The notes below the pieces were generated by a model. That model ran no database searches, was not told where the DNA came from, and saw only the letters and a list, made by a program, of their open reading frames with translations. Source: JALZKA01 sp963701205 (GTDB lineage: Bacteria > Actinomycetota > Thermoleophilia > Solirubrobacterales > 70-9). From it: 64,000 bases of DNA. The position numbers and the translations under genes are program-made. Positions 25,680 through 36,624 of this stretch are shown piece after piece. The first letter of the stretch is position 1; each line of letters opens with the position of its first letter. The stretch lies in the NCBI GenBank assembly GCA_963701205.1, contig OY969575.1:1736001-1800000 (forward strand). Direction: 5' to 3'.

Positions 25680-26354
25680 ATGGCCCAGCTTCATGTTCTG
25701 CGCGTTTTCACCACCGAAACCGGATCGCATGGCAACCCGCTTGGCGTGTTCGTTGACGGCGGTGAGGTTGCGCATGACAAGCGCCAAACCGTTGCCCGGG
25801 ACTTGGGATTTTCAGAGACCGTGTTCGTCGATGACGCGGGGCGGGGGGAGGTCGCGATCTTCACACCGGCGGTGGAATTGCCGTTTGCGGGCCACCCGAT
25901 GGTGGGGGTTGCCTGGCTCCTGGCCGAGCGCAGCACTCCGCCAGCGACCCTGCGCCCGCCCGCGGGTGAGCTTCGCGTCAGGGTGGACGGGGACCTCACC
26001 TGGATTGGGGCGCGACCACAGTGGTCACCACCGTTTGAGTACTGCGAATACGATTCGCCCGCCGCGGTGGACGATTTGACGCCGGCGGGCACCCTGCGCT
26101 ATGCGTGGGCCTGGATCGACGAGAGTGCGGGGACGGTCAGGGCGCGATCGTTTGTTCCCGAGGTAGGGATAACCGAGGACGAAGCAACCGGCTCCGCCGC
26201 GCTGGCGCTGGCCTCACAGCTCGACCGCGAGATCGCAGTTACCCAAGGCGAGGGATCGATTCTTCGCGCTAGGCCGTTGCCCGCTGGCTGGGCTGAGGTC
26301 GGTGGCCGTGTGAAGCCGGACGAGGTTCGCGGCTACAGCGTCGAGAGCAAGTAG
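25680..26354 (+). CDS. PhzF family isomerase/epimerase-like protein
   Basis: The protein has 224 residues from ATG 25680. It has the PhzF opening VFTTETGSHGNPLGVF, the catalytic-Glu region FSETVFV, the turn FAGHPMVG and the second-lobe motif ITEDEATGSAALAL. PhzF proteins catalyse proton transfer in phenazine and other pathways. Most are 260-300 residues, so the linker between lobes is short here. The substrate is unknown. Its end overlaps the convergent ZIP gene by 22 bases. Confidence 0.88.
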   Translation: MAQLHVLRVFTTETGSHGNPLGVFVDGGEVAHDKRQTVARDLGFSETVFVDDAGRGEVAIFTPAVELPFAGHPMVGVAWLLAERSTPPATLRPPAGELRVRVDGDLTWIGARPQWSPPFEYCEYDSPAAVDDLTPAGTLRYAWAWIDESAGTVRARSFVPEVGITEDEATGSAALALASQLDREIAVTQGEGSILRARPLPAGWAEVGGRVKPDEVRGYSVESK

Positions 26355-27061
26355 GCGGTCGCGAACCCAAAGACGGTGACGAGGCCCGTCTCGCGTCCTC
26401 CATCCCTGTGGGCGGATGGCAGCATCTCGATTGCCAGCATCGCCAGGACTCCGCCCGCCGCGAATGCCTGCAAGATCGCAATGGCGGTGCCACCCGCGCC
26501 ATCCAAGACCAGATAGCCAAGGCCGGCCGCCAGGGCGCTGACGAGCGCGACCGAAAGCCAAAGGAAAACGATCCGCCGTTTCGCAACTCCGGACTTGCTC
26601 ATCTGCACTGCCCCGGCAATCCCCTCGGGCAGGTTCGACAAGAAGATCGCCGCCAGAACCGGAATCCCCACACTGCCCCCGGCCAGCAGCGTGGTGCCGA
26701 GCACCGCGGTCTCAGGAACGCCATCGAGCAAGGCACCCAGCAGGAGCGCCTGTCCGGACTCGTCGCCCTCCGGCACCTCGCGCTCGTGCATCGGATGGTC
26801 GCCCTCGCGGTTCCCCAGGGCGCGGTCGCCTAGGTAGAACGCGATGGAGCCCAGGGCCAGGCCGATCGCCAGCGCGTCAGCGCCACCGAGGGCAAACGCC
26901 GCTTCCGTCAACTCGAAGGAAACGGCGCTGATCAGCGCGCCCGCGCCGAATCCAAGGACAAGCCCGGTCGCCCGTTGGGATGGGCAGCGAAACAGGCCGA
27001 TCACGGCGCCCACCACGAGGGATGAGCCGGCTAGTAGCCCCCAGGCAATTGCTTCAATCAT
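26333..27061 (-). CDS. ZIP family divalent metal transporter
   Basis: This is a 242-residue protein with eight membrane helices that moves Zn2+ or other divalent metals into the cytoplasm. The metal-site helices read LLDGVPETAVLG (helix 4) and LSNLPEGIAGAVQM (helix 5). The usual His of HNLPEG is replaced by Ser, which may change metal preference. The loop before helix 4 has a His/Asp/Glu-rich metal-binding stretch (EGDHPMHEREVPEGDE). Confidence 0.88.
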   Translation of the reverse strand: MIEAIAWGLLAGSSLVVGAVIGLFRCPSQRATGLVLGFGAGALISAVSFELTEAAFALGGADALAIGLALGSIAFYLGDRALGNREGDHPMHEREVPEGDESGQALLLGALLDGVPETAVLGTTLLAGGSVGIPVLAAIFLSNLPEGIAGAVQMSKSGVAKRRIVFLWLSVALVSALAAGLGYLVLDGAGGTAIAILQAFAAGGVLAMLAIEMLPSAHRDGGRETGLVTVFGFATAYLLSTL

Positions 27062-27116
27062 CGCGGTTGCCTGGACTCCTTGTGGGCGGATCCGCTACGG
27101 GGCCCGAAGCGCTGCC

Positions 27117-27632
27117 TCAGCGGTCGCGAAGCTGCTTGATCTTTGCGGTGGCGGCGGTCCGGGCGTTCACTGCGGCCAGCATCGCGCGCTCTCCTGCTGA
27201 TCCCGCGGCGGGCATCGCGCCCATCTGCCGCGCGAGCTCGGTCGCGTTCGTGTAGGCAAAGTTCTCCTGAATCATTCCGTCGCTGATCGTCAGTAGATCG
27301 AGTCCCTCGATTGCGATCGACGCACCTGTCGCGGTCAGGCCTTCAAACTTGCCGGGGCCGGTGAACGTGCCGGTCGCGGTCCATCGCACCGCTGCCTTGT
27401 CGCCGTAGGCAACCATGTCCTCAACCTCCATCGCGAAATCCGGGATCGCACGAAACAGGTTTCCGAACCAATTGCGCAACCCCTCAGGCACGCGCAGGTC
27501 GGTCATTCCATAGAAATGGTCGGTACCGCCGGGCGCCCAGACGGCGACCATTGCGGCCAGGTCGCGTTTGGCGATCGCATCGAAATAGGCGGTTGCCACT
27601 TGCTTGGCGCTCTTGGGTTTCGCGGGGCTCAT
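27117..27632 (-). CDS. SnoaL-like / NTF2-fold protein (ester cyclase type)
   Basis: This 171-residue protein begins with VATAYFDAIAKRDLAAMVAVWAP, continues with GLRNWFGNLFRAIPDFAMEVEDMVAYGDKAAVRW, and has WTATGTFTGPGKFEGL. This matches SnoaL-like polyketide cyclases of the NTF2 superfamily. A C-terminal helix (about residues 140-171) is extra. TAGATT lies six bases before the ATG, fitting a leaderless transcript. The reaction is not known. Confidence 0.8.
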   Translation of the reverse strand: MSPAKPKSAKQVATAYFDAIAKRDLAAMVAVWAPGGTDHFYGMTDLRVPEGLRNWFGNLFRAIPDFAMEVEDMVAYGDKAAVRWTATGTFTGPGKFEGLTATGASIAIEGLDLLTISDGMIQENFAYTNATELARQMGAMPAAGSAGERAMLAAVNARTAATAKIKQLRDR

Positions 27633-27693
27633 GGGTTGAATCTAGCGAGAACCCGCGCCCGCGAAGGCCGATCGGGGTTAGGGTGCCGAAGGT

Positions 27694-28473
27694 ATGGAGA
27701 AGCTTTCAGGCAAGGTCTTTGACCGCGAGATCGAGCGTCTGCAGCGCGAGCTGGTTTTGCTGCAGGAGTGGGTCAAGGTCAAGGGCATGAAGGTGGTGGT
27801 CGTGTTTGAGGGTCGCGACGCCGCGGGCAAGGGCGGAGTCATCAAGCGGATCGCCGAGCGCACCAATCCGCGAATCGTGCGGGTGGTTGCGCTGGGCACA
27901 CCGACGGAACGCGAGAAGACCCAGTGGTATTTCCAGCGCTACGTGAACGAGTTGCCCGCGGCCGGCGAGGTAGTCCTGTTCGACCGCTCCTGGTACAACC
28001 GCGCGGGCGTTGAGCGGGTGATGGGGTTTTGCACCGACGAGGAGTATCAGGAGTTCATGCGCTCCTGCCCGGACTTCGAGCGGATGCTGGTGCGGTCAGG
28101 CACGATCCTCATCAAGTACTGGTTCTCCGTCTCCGACGACGAGCAGGAGCGCCGTTTTAAGTCCCGCGTCAAGGATCCGATGAAGCGCTGGAAGCTCAGC
28201 CCAATGGACCTGAAGGCGCGGGAGAAATGGGTCGAGTTCTCACGCGCCAAGGACGACATGTTCGCTGCCACGGACATCAAACAGGCACCCTGGTTCGTCG
28301 TCAACGCCGACGACAAAAAACGGGCTCGACTGAACTGCATCTCGCACCTGTTGTCGATGATCCCCTACGAGGATCTGACGCCACCGCCGATCAAGCTGCC
28401 GCCACGCGGACCGGACCAGGGCTACGTTCGCCCGCCGATGTCGGACCAGACGTTCGTGCCCGAAGTCTTTTAG
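27694..28473 (+). CDS. ppk2: Polyphosphate kinase 2
   Basis: The protein has 259 residues. Walker A is EGRDAAGKGG (residues 39-48), Walker B is VVLFDRSWYNRAGVE, and the lid contains RVKDPMKRWKLSPMDLKAR. PPK2 enzymes transfer phosphate between polyphosphate and nucleotides. The short single-domain form with this lid resembles class I PPK2, which uses polyphosphate to make ATP or GTP. TAGGGT lies nine bases before the ATG. Confidence 0.93.
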   Translation: MEKLSGKVFDREIERLQRELVLLQEWVKVKGMKVVVVFEGRDAAGKGGVIKRIAERTNPRIVRVVALGTPTEREKTQWYFQRYVNELPAAGEVVLFDRSWYNRAGVERVMGFCTDEEYQEFMRSCPDFERMLVRSGTILIKYWFSVSDDEQERRFKSRVKDPMKRWKLSPMDLKAREKWVEFSRAKDDMFAATDIKQAPWFVVNADDKKRARLNCISHLLSMIPYEDLTPPPIKLPPRGPDQGYVRPPMSDQTFVPEVF

Positions 28474-28483
28474 GCCGAAGCCG

Positions 28484-30490
<2,007 letters not shown>

Positions 30491-30522
30491 CAGCTACGAG
30501 GCTAGTCGGGGTGTCCGCCTGG

Positions 30523-30984
30523 CTAATGGTTGAGGTCGAGCTGACGCCAGGCTTTCGCGAGCGCCTGCAGGTCGCCTCTGGTCAGCCCGCTCAGAAAGTG
30601 CTCCCTGACCCCAGCCAGATGTAGCGGGCGTGCTTTTCGCAAAAGCCTGCCGCCCATCGGGGTGATCGCTGCGAAGTAACCGCGGGCGTCGTCGTCGCAG
30701 CGCTCGCGCGTGACCAGTCCCTGGCGTTGCAGCCGATCCACCAGGCGCGTCAGCCCGCTGCGGCTGAGCAGCAACGCCTCTGCCAACTCGCCCATTCTCA
30801 GGCGGCCGCCGTCGGCGTCGGTCAGATACATCAAGACTTCGTAGGACGAGAGCGGGAGGCCAGTGTCGCGGTCGAGTTCCTGGTCGAGCCGGGCGACAAG
30901 GTCGCGGTGGGCCCGCAGGAGGCCCTGCCAGGCCTCAAGCTCAAGCGGATCCAGCTGCCCATTTGCGGTTTTCTGTTTTGCCAT
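30523..30984 (-). CDS. MarR family transcriptional regulator
   Basis: The protein has 153 residues from ATG 30984; TACCCT lies six bases upstream, favouring this over a start six codons earlier. The winged helix runs about residues 45-110 (MGELAEALLLSRSGLTRLVDRLQRQGLVTRERCDDDAR in outline). It is divergent from a ring-cleaving dioxygenase gene, with two inverted repeats between them, an arrangement like MhqR and its quinone-detoxification target in Bacillus. Confidence 0.88.
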   Translation of the reverse strand: MAKQKTANGQLDPLELEAWQGLLRAHRDLVARLDQELDRDTGLPLSSYEVLMYLTDADGGRLRMGELAEALLLSRSGLTRLVDRLQRQGLVTRERCDDDARGYFAAITPMGGRLLRKARPLHLAGVREHFLSGLTRGDLQALAKAWRQLDLNH

Positions 30985-30998
30985 GGTTCGAGGGTAGC

Positions 30999-31048
30999 GC
31001 AACTTGGTTGCACAGACAATTACTTGCTGCTATTGTTGTGCGCGCAAC
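30999..31048. promoter_or_regulatory. Paired inverted repeats, probable MarR operators
   Basis: GCAAC-TTG-GTTGC (30999-31011) and GTTG-TGCGCG-CAAC (31035-31048) lie in the divergent region between marR and the dioxygenase. The sites share GCAAC/GTTG half-sites. The first touches the marR promoter, so both genes would be repressed together. Confidence 0.6.
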
Positions 31049-31078
31049 TAATCTTTCGACCAAAAGGGGCACGAGACG

Positions 31079-31987
31079 ATGAAGCTCGACGGAATCCACC
31101 ACATCACCGCAATCACGGCAGACGCCCAGCGCAACGTTGACTTCTATGCGGGCACGCTGGGCCTGCGGATGGTCAAGAAGACCGTCAATCAGGATCAACC
31201 GACCGTTTACCACCTCTTCTACGCCGACGAGGCGGGGACTCCGGGCGCGGATATGACCTTCTTTGAGTTCCCGGATGCCGAGCCGGGTCGGGCCGGCGCC
31301 GGGATGGTCCATCGCATCGGCTGGCGGGTGACGTCGGCGGCCGCGCTTGATTTCTGGGAGTCCCGCCTTGCAGGCGCCGTCGCCGATCTTGACCGCGACG
31401 AGACCAGTCTGCGCTTTGCCGACTTCGAGGGACTCGGTCATGAGTTCGTTATCACTGATGTCGGAGATCCACCGTTGATCGCCGATCATCCGGAGGTGCC
31501 GTCCGAGTTCGCGCTTCAGGGGTTCGACCATGCGCGGGCCTACTCGCTGGACCCCGACCGCAGCCGGCCGCTGCTTGAGGACCAGCTTGGCTTCGTGCCC
31601 AACGGCGACGGCTGGGAGGTCCGCGGCAACCGCCGGGGTGGCCGCTGGGCCTACGATCCCGCGCCGGACGAGAGTGGAATCCAGGGCGCCGGGACCGTCC
31701 ATCACATCGCCTGGGCGTCGGAGACCGCCGAGCACTCGCAATGGCGCGATCGAGCTCTGGCGGGCGGTGCCCAGTCAACCCCGGTCATCGACCGGTTCTG
31801 GTTCGAGTCGATCTACTTCCGCGAGCCGAGCGGCGTCCTGTTCGAGATCGCCACGCTCGATCCGGGCTTCTCCGTGGACGAGGATCCGGCCCACCTCGGC
31901 GAGTCGCTGATCCTGCCGCCGTTCCTTGAGGACCGCCGGGACGAGATCGAAAAGACCCTGACACCGATCCGCAACCCCCGCCAGTAA
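31079..31987 (+). CDS. Ring-cleaving dioxygenase (VOC/glyoxalase fold, MhqA/MhqO-like)
   Basis: The protein has 302 residues with two VOC modules (residues about 5-150 and 150-290). It begins IHHITAITADAQRNVDFYAGTLGLRMVKKTVNQD, the signature of the MhqO/LinE-type subgroup. Metal ligands are His8, the His in TVHHIAW and Glu in VLFEIATLDPGF. These enzymes cleave hydroquinone-type rings with Fe2+ and O2 and protect against quinones. The divergent MarR regulator supports inducible control. Confidence 0.85.
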   Translation: MKLDGIHHITAITADAQRNVDFYAGTLGLRMVKKTVNQDQPTVYHLFYADEAGTPGADMTFFEFPDAEPGRAGAGMVHRIGWRVTSAAALDFWESRLAGAVADLDRDETSLRFADFEGLGHEFVITDVGDPPLIADHPEVPSEFALQGFDHARAYSLDPDRSRPLLEDQLGFVPNGDGWEVRGNRRGGRWAYDPAPDESGIQGAGTVHHIAWASETAEHSQWRDRALAGGAQSTPVIDRFWFESIYFREPSGVLFEIATLDPGFSVDEDPAHLGESLILPPFLEDRRDEIEKTLTPIRNPRQ

Positions 31988-32036
31988 CCCCAGCGCCCAG
32001 CTCCCAGCGCCCGCGATGCGGGGCGAGGCGCTGGGG
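31988..32036 (+). terminator. Nested stem-loop after the dioxygenase gene
   Basis: CCCCAGCGCC pairs perfectly with GGCGCTGGGG across a 29-base interval that itself contains the hairpin GCCCGC-GAT-GCGGGGC. It begins right after the stop codon. The tail ATGTTCTGT is only mildly T-rich. Confidence 0.6.
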
Positions 32037-32057
32037 ATGTTCTGTCCGGAGCGGATG

Positions 32058-32071
32058 CGAACATACGTTCG
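32058..32071 (+). promoter_or_regulatory. LexA (SOS) operator overlapping a start codon
   Basis: CGAACATACGTTCG is a perfect match to CGAAC-N4-GTTCG. Its last base is the G of the radical SAM gene's GTG start codon, so LexA bound here would cover the promoter -10 region and the transcript start. Confidence 0.82.
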
Positions 32072-33081
32072 TGCGTTGGGAGAATCTGACCGCTGAACAG
32101 GACGAGGGCCTACGGTTGCCGGGCCTCCAGGAGCCGGCGGTGGTACGCACCTTTGACGCTCCGGAGGCCCTGGACACCCGCTTCTATGAGGTGCGCGCGC
32201 GGTCGGCCATCAACAAGGTCCCCGATCGCTCGCGGATGCCGTTTCGCTTCACGATCAACCCGTACCGGGGCTGTTCGCACGGCTGCACCTACTGCTTTGC
32301 CCGGCCGACCCACGTCTATCTCGGGTTCAACGCGGGCCGTGATTTCGAGCGCGAGATTGTGGTCAAGACGAACTTGCCGGAGCTGGTGCGATCCGAGCTG
32401 GGCAGGGCGTCGTGGGGCGGCGACCACGTCGCCCTTGGGACGAACACCGATCCCTACCAGTGGGTTGAGTCGAAGTACCGGCTCATGCCCGGAGTCTGGG
32501 AGGCCATGCGGGACTTCTCGAATCCCTGCTCCGTGCTGACCAAATCGCCACTCCTCCTCCGCGACCTTTCGTTGTTCAAGCAGATCGCGGCGCGCACCGA
32601 GTTTGTCGCGAACCTTTCCGTCCCGACGTTGGACGAGAAGGCATGGCGGGCATCGGAGCCGCACACCCCGCATCCAAAAACCCGGTTGGCCGCTGTTGGC
32701 GAGCTGAACCGAGCCGGAATTCCAACCGGCGTCTTGATCGCCCCGCTCATGCCCGGCATCAACGACGACCCGCGGCAGGTGGAAAAGATTCTCGATTTGG
32801 CCGGGCAAATGGGCGCGACGAGCGTCGGCGGCCTCGGCCTGCACCTGCGGGGCGAGGTCAAGGGCGTGTTCCTCGACTGGCTACGGCAGTACCGCCCGGA
32901 CCTCGTCCAGTACTACGAGCGCATGTACGGCAACAGCGCCTACCTTCCGAACGGCGAGCGCAACCGCCTGGCGAAATTGGCCCGGGGCGGCCGGGCGCCG
33001 CGTCGCTTTCTTGCCTCCGCGGCGACGAGCGCTGGCGAATCGCGCTCGCGGGATGACACCACCCAGGTGAGTTTGTTTTAG
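32071..33081 (+). CDS. Rv2578c-type radical SAM protein (SplB-like)
   Basis: The protein has 336 residues. The [4Fe-4S] cluster cysteines are C68-x3-C72-x2-C75 in RGCSHGCTYCFARPTH. The start GTG-CGT-TGG-GAG (MRWE) matches the MRW opening I recall for mycobacterial Rv2578c-like proteins. Other conserved segments are FGTNTDPYQ-like (GTNTDPYQWVE) and LSVPTLDEKAWR. The family is related to spore photoproduct lyase-like radical SAM enzymes, and the exact reaction is not established. A perfect SOS box at the start suggests a DNA-damage role. Confidence 0.85.
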   Translation: MRWENLTAEQDEGLRLPGLQEPAVVRTFDAPEALDTRFYEVRARSAINKVPDRSRMPFRFTINPYRGCSHGCTYCFARPTHVYLGFNAGRDFEREIVVKTNLPELVRSELGRASWGGDHVALGTNTDPYQWVESKYRLMPGVWEAMRDFSNPCSVLTKSPLLLRDLSLFKQIAARTEFVANLSVPTLDEKAWRASEPHTPHPKTRLAAVGELNRAGIPTGVLIAPLMPGINDDPRQVEKILDLAGQMGATSVGGLGLHLRGEVKGVFLDWLRQYRPDLVQYYERMYGNSAYLPNGERNRLAKLARGGRAPRRFLASAATSAGESRSRDDTTQVSLF

Positions 33082-33100
33082 AACGCCGGCCGGGCGGCGA

Positions 33101-33106
33101 TAGTGT
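33101..33106 (+). promoter_or_regulatory. -10 element, leaderless-type
   Basis: TAGTGT sits seven bases before the GTG start at 33114, and no Shine-Dalgarno is present. Confidence 0.45.
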
Positions 33107-33113
33107 CCCGCCC

Positions 33114-33935
33114 GTGAAGATTCATCATCTGAGTTGCGCGACGATGTGCCCGAATGGGGCGAAACTGCTGACTGGTCACGGCGGCTTGCTTGAAAAGACC
33201 GAGCTTTGCGCTCACGTGCTCTTGATCGAAGCCAGCGACGGACTCGTTCTCGTCGATACCGGCTTCGGCCGTGACGACGTCGCCAATCCCAAGCGGCTGG
33301 GCCAGCCCTTCAGGGCCGCCATTCGGCCTGTCCTGAGCGCTGAGCAGACGGCGCACGCGCAAATCACGGCGCTGGGGCTTGATCCAGCCGACGTCAGGCA
33401 CATCGCAGCGACCCACCTGGACGTCGACCACGCCGGCGGCCTCCCCGATTTTCCCAACGCGCAGGTCCACGTATTCAGGCCTGAGATGGAGGCGGCCTTG
33501 AAGCCTTCGATTCGCGAGAAGCTCCGCTACATCCCCGCGCAAATGGCGCACGGGCCCAATTGGCAGCCACACGACGTGGCCGGTGATGAATGGATGGGCT
33601 TCGAATCGGTTCGAGTGGTCGAGGGGCTTGACCCCGAGGTCCTCTTGATTCCGCTTCCCGGACACAGCCGCGGCCATTCCGCTGTTGCGGTGCGACAGGA
33701 ACAGGGCTGGCTACTGCACTGCGGCGATTGCTACTTCCATCATGGCGAGATGCGGACCCCGCCTGAGTGTCCGCCTGGCTTGCGGTTCTTTCAGTCCGTT
33801 GTGCACTACAACGGCAAGGAGCGCCGCGCCAACCAGGAGCGCCTGCGGGAGCTCGCCGCCCGGCACGGCGACGAGGTTCGGTTGTTCTGTGCCCACGACC
33901 TCACGGAACTGCAGGCGCTGCAGGCCCACGCCTGA
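33114..33935 (+). CDS. MBL-fold hydrolase (N-acyl homoserine lactonase-like)
   Basis: The protein has 273 residues with the two-metal site motif T-H-L-D-V-D-H-A-G-G, the second-shell HSRGHSAV, GDCYFHHG, and a C-terminal FCAHD His. The LVLVDTGFG strand and spacing resemble AiiA-type lactonases and other small MBL hydrolases. The substrate is unproven. The last 35 bases overlap the convergent MFS gene. Confidence 0.85.
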   Translation: MKIHHLSCATMCPNGAKLLTGHGGLLEKTELCAHVLLIEASDGLVLVDTGFGRDDVANPKRLGQPFRAAIRPVLSAEQTAHAQITALGLDPADVRHIAATHLDVDHAGGLPDFPNAQVHVFRPEMEAALKPSIREKLRYIPAQMAHGPNWQPHDVAGDEWMGFESVRVVEGLDPEVLLIPLPGHSRGHSAVAVRQEQGWLLHCGDCYFHHGEMRTPPECPPGLRFFQSVVHYNGKERRANQERLRELAARHGDEVRLFCAHDLTELQALQAHA

Positions 33936-35100
33936 GCGGCCCGGACCCACGCAGCGCCACTCCAAGCGCAATCGTTCCCACGGCCGCGGCAGCCGCGAAG
34001 CCGAACGACGCCGCGTAGCCACCGAGCGCAGCTGCCAGGCCCGCGAGCGGCGCTCCGACCCCCACACCGATGTCGAAGAACGCGGTGAAGGTTCCCATCG
34101 CGACGCCGCGACGCTCCTCCGGCACCCGATCGATCACGATCAGTGCGAGCGAGGGGAAGAGCAGCGAGAATGCCGCGCCCATCGCAAGCGCTCCCGCGAT
34201 CGCGAGCGTGGCCGATTGTGCCGACATGATCGCGAGCAGCCCTGCAGCTTCAACCACACCGGCCCCGACAATGCACGGCACCGGGCCGTAGCGGTCGGGG
34301 AGCCAGCCACCGACAATCCGGGCCAGGACGACCATGGCCGCGAATGCTGTGAATACCTCGGCACCGTGGCCGATGCCGCGCTCGTCTAGGTGGAGGACCA
34401 GGAAGGCGGCTACCGCGGCGTATCCGACCGTGCCCATCGAGAGCGCAAGGCCGGGAGCGATCGCTTCGCGTGCCAGCAGGTTGTGGCGACTGATCGGCTC
34501 GGGTTCGCGGGGCTCAAACGACTCGGGAATTCGCATCGCGATCAACGCTCCCAGGAGCGGTGCCGCGGCCGCAAACGCCCAAACCATCTCGAAGCTCGAG
34601 GCGCGCAGGATCAGCTCGCCGATCGGAGGCCCGAGGGTTAGCCCGCCCCAGATCGCTAGGCCATACAGGCCGATGATGCGGCCGCGGCGAGCCGCCGGGG
34701 CCAGATCGACCACCCACGCCGATCCTGCGGTATAGACCATGCCTTCCCCGGCTCCGAGAAATAGGCGCGCGACGATCAGGCCCGGCACGCCCGCCGGGAC
34801 GAAATAGAGAACGCCCGCGACGGCCGTCAGCAGCGCACCGGCGATCACGACCCGGCGCCGGCCGCGCCGGTCGGCCAGGTGCCCGGCAAGCGGGCGACAC
34901 GCCAGCCCGGTTATCGCGAACGCCCCGGTAACGATGCCGACGCTGACGTCACCGGCGCCAATCGGGCCCTGGACATAACGGGGAATCACGGGCAGCGTCG
35001 CGCCGATCGAAAGGAGGCCCAGGCCCGTGACGACGAAGATCCCAGCGAACGCGGCGCGCGGAGCCGAGATTCGGGATCGAAGGAAACGCGGAGCGGTCAC
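33901..35100 (-). CDS. Major facilitator superfamily transporter
   Basis: This 399-residue protein has 12 membrane helices. The MFS loop 2-3 motif is GHLADRRGRRRV, with a second copy in the C-half (GGWLPDRYGP). It starts four bases inside the acyl-CoA synthetase stop (ATGA), so the two are translationally coupled at the end of the sucC-sucD-ferredoxin-acs operon. The substrate is unknown; an organic acid or drug is possible. Confidence 0.88.
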   Translation of the reverse strand: MTAPRFLRSRISAPRAAFAGIFVVTGLGLLSIGATLPVIPRYVQGPIGAGDVSVGIVTGAFAITGLACRPLAGHLADRRGRRRVVIAGALLTAVAGVLYFVPAGVPGLIVARLFLGAGEGMVYTAGSAWVVDLAPAARRGRIIGLYGLAIWGGLTLGPPIGELILRASSFEMVWAFAAAAPLLGALIAMRIPESFEPREPEPISRHNLLAREAIAPGLALSMGTVGYAAVAAFLVLHLDERGIGHGAEVFTAFAAMVVLARIVGGWLPDRYGPVPCIVGAGVVEAAGLLAIMSAQSATLAIAGALAMGAAFSLLFPSLALIVIDRVPEERRGVAMGTFTAFFDIGVGVGAPLAGLAAALGGYAASFGFAAAAAVGTIALGVALRGSGPLRRGPAAPAVP

Positions 35101-36572
35101 TCGCCTCGCAACTCGGCGCGCTTGATCTTGCCGCTCGCAGTCTTCGGCAGTTCCTCGGCAAATTCGACGATTCGCGGAAACTTGTAGGGGGCCGTTCTCG
35201 CCTTCACGTGCTCCTGGAGCTCGCGCGCCATCTCCTCGCCTGCGACCCCCTCGCGCAGGACCACTATCGCGCGAACAACGGAGCCTCGCTCTGCATCCGG
35301 GTGGGCAACCGCCGCCGCCTCGGCAACGGCGGGATGGCTGAGCAACGCGGACTCCACCTCAAACGGGCCGATCCGATAGCCGGACGAGCTGATCAGGTCG
35401 TCGTTTCGACCCTCGTAGAAGAGGTAGCCGTCGGCGGATTCGCGAACGACGTCGCCGGTTCGCCACCACTCGCCGTCGAGCAGGCGCGATTGATGAGCGG
35501 CGTAATCGTCGCCGAGATAGCCGCAGAAGAACGTGGGGCAGCTGGACGTTTGCACCAGGAGCTCTCCGGTATCACCATTTCCATCACCGACCCGGATCTG
35601 AATACCCGGAAGCGGGCAACCCATCGATCCATCGCGAACCGGCTCGCCAACAAGGTTCCCCGTCACCTGACCGGTTTCGGTTTGGCCATAGCCATCGCTG
35701 ATCTCGACGCCAAGCTCGTCGCGGAACGTGGCGATCACCCCCGGGTTCAATGGCTCACCGGCCGACACCATTCGCCGCACGTTCGTGAGCGGATCCAGGC
35801 CACCTTCCTTGGCCAGCATCCGGTACTCGGTGGGTGCCTGGCAAAGAACATCAACGCGCTCCGCCTCAATCAGGGCAAGGCGCTCATCGGGATTGAACCG
35901 GCCATCCACCAGCATCGCCACGGCCTCGCAGAGCCAAGGCGCGACGAAGACGTTGCGCGCCGACTTCGACCAGCCGGTCGCCGTTGTGCACCAGACGAGT
36001 TCGCCCTTATCGGCGCCAAGCCACATGGTCGCCTGCGTGCGCTGGCCGAGTAGGTAGCCGTTCCCGTGGACCGCGCCACGTGGCGCCCCCGTCGTTCCTG
36101 AGGTGAACACGATGAGCGCGGGATCGTCAGGTGCCAGGTTTACGACTGACGCGGGAGTTTCCTGGGGAAGGTCTTCGTCGAGGATCCTGGCGAATTCCGC
36201 CATCTCGATCACCTCAACCGAGCCTGGGAGCAAGCCAACGAGGCGATCCTCTGCCACGCACAGCTTGGCGTTGGAAGCCGCGGCGCGGTGGGCGACGTCG
36301 TCGGCCCGAAGCTGGGTGCTCAGCGGTAGCGCGACGGCGCCCATCCGCCAACAGGCCAACAGCGTCAGCAGCCACTCGATCCGGTTGCCGACCAAGGTCA
36401 TAACGACATCGCCGCGACCAACGCCACGCGCGGCAAGCGCGCCGGAAACGCCTGCGCTCATCGCGATCAGCTCGCCGAAGTGCCAAACACGGCGGTGTCC
36501 GTCGGTGCCGATGGCGAGCACGGCCGGGCGCGCAGCGGGAAACCGTTCAAGAACATCTTCGATGAAGTTCAT
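35097..36572 (-). CDS. Acyl-CoA synthetase, AMP-forming
   Basis: This 491-residue member of the ANL superfamily has the P-loop-like VFTSGTTGAPRG, the YGQTETG motif (A5), WWRTGDVV (A7) and the catalytic Lys in PKTASGKIKRAEL (A10). It most resembles medium-chain or acetyl/propionyl-type CoA ligases, which activate a free acid with ATP. It lies 52 bases after the ferredoxin gene in the same direction and is coupled to an MFS gene, which hints at uptake and activation of an acid. Confidence 0.88.
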   Translation of the reverse strand: MNFIEDVLERFPAARPAVLAIGTDGHRRVWHFGELIAMSAGVSGALAARGVGRGDVVMTLVGNRIEWLLTLLACWRMGAVALPLSTQLRADDVAHRAAASNAKLCVAEDRLVGLLPGSVEVIEMAEFARILDEDLPQETPASVVNLAPDDPALIVFTSGTTGAPRGAVHGNGYLLGQRTQATMWLGADKGELVWCTTATGWSKSARNVFVAPWLCEAVAMLVDGRFNPDERLALIEAERVDVLCQAPTEYRMLAKEGGLDPLTNVRRMVSAGEPLNPGVIATFRDELGVEISDGYGQTETGQVTGNLVGEPVRDGSMGCPLPGIQIRVGDGNGDTGELLVQTSSCPTFFCGYLGDDYAAHQSRLLDGEWWRTGDVVRESADGYLFYEGRNDDLISSSGYRIGPFEVESALLSHPAVAEAAAVAHPDAERGSVVRAIVVLREGVAGEEMARELQEHVKARTAPYKFPRIVEFAEELPKTASGKIKRAELRGE

Positions 36573-36624
36573 CGCGCATCAGTCTGCCGGACGAGACTCG
36601 GCGAGCCGCGAGAGAGTCTGTGCG

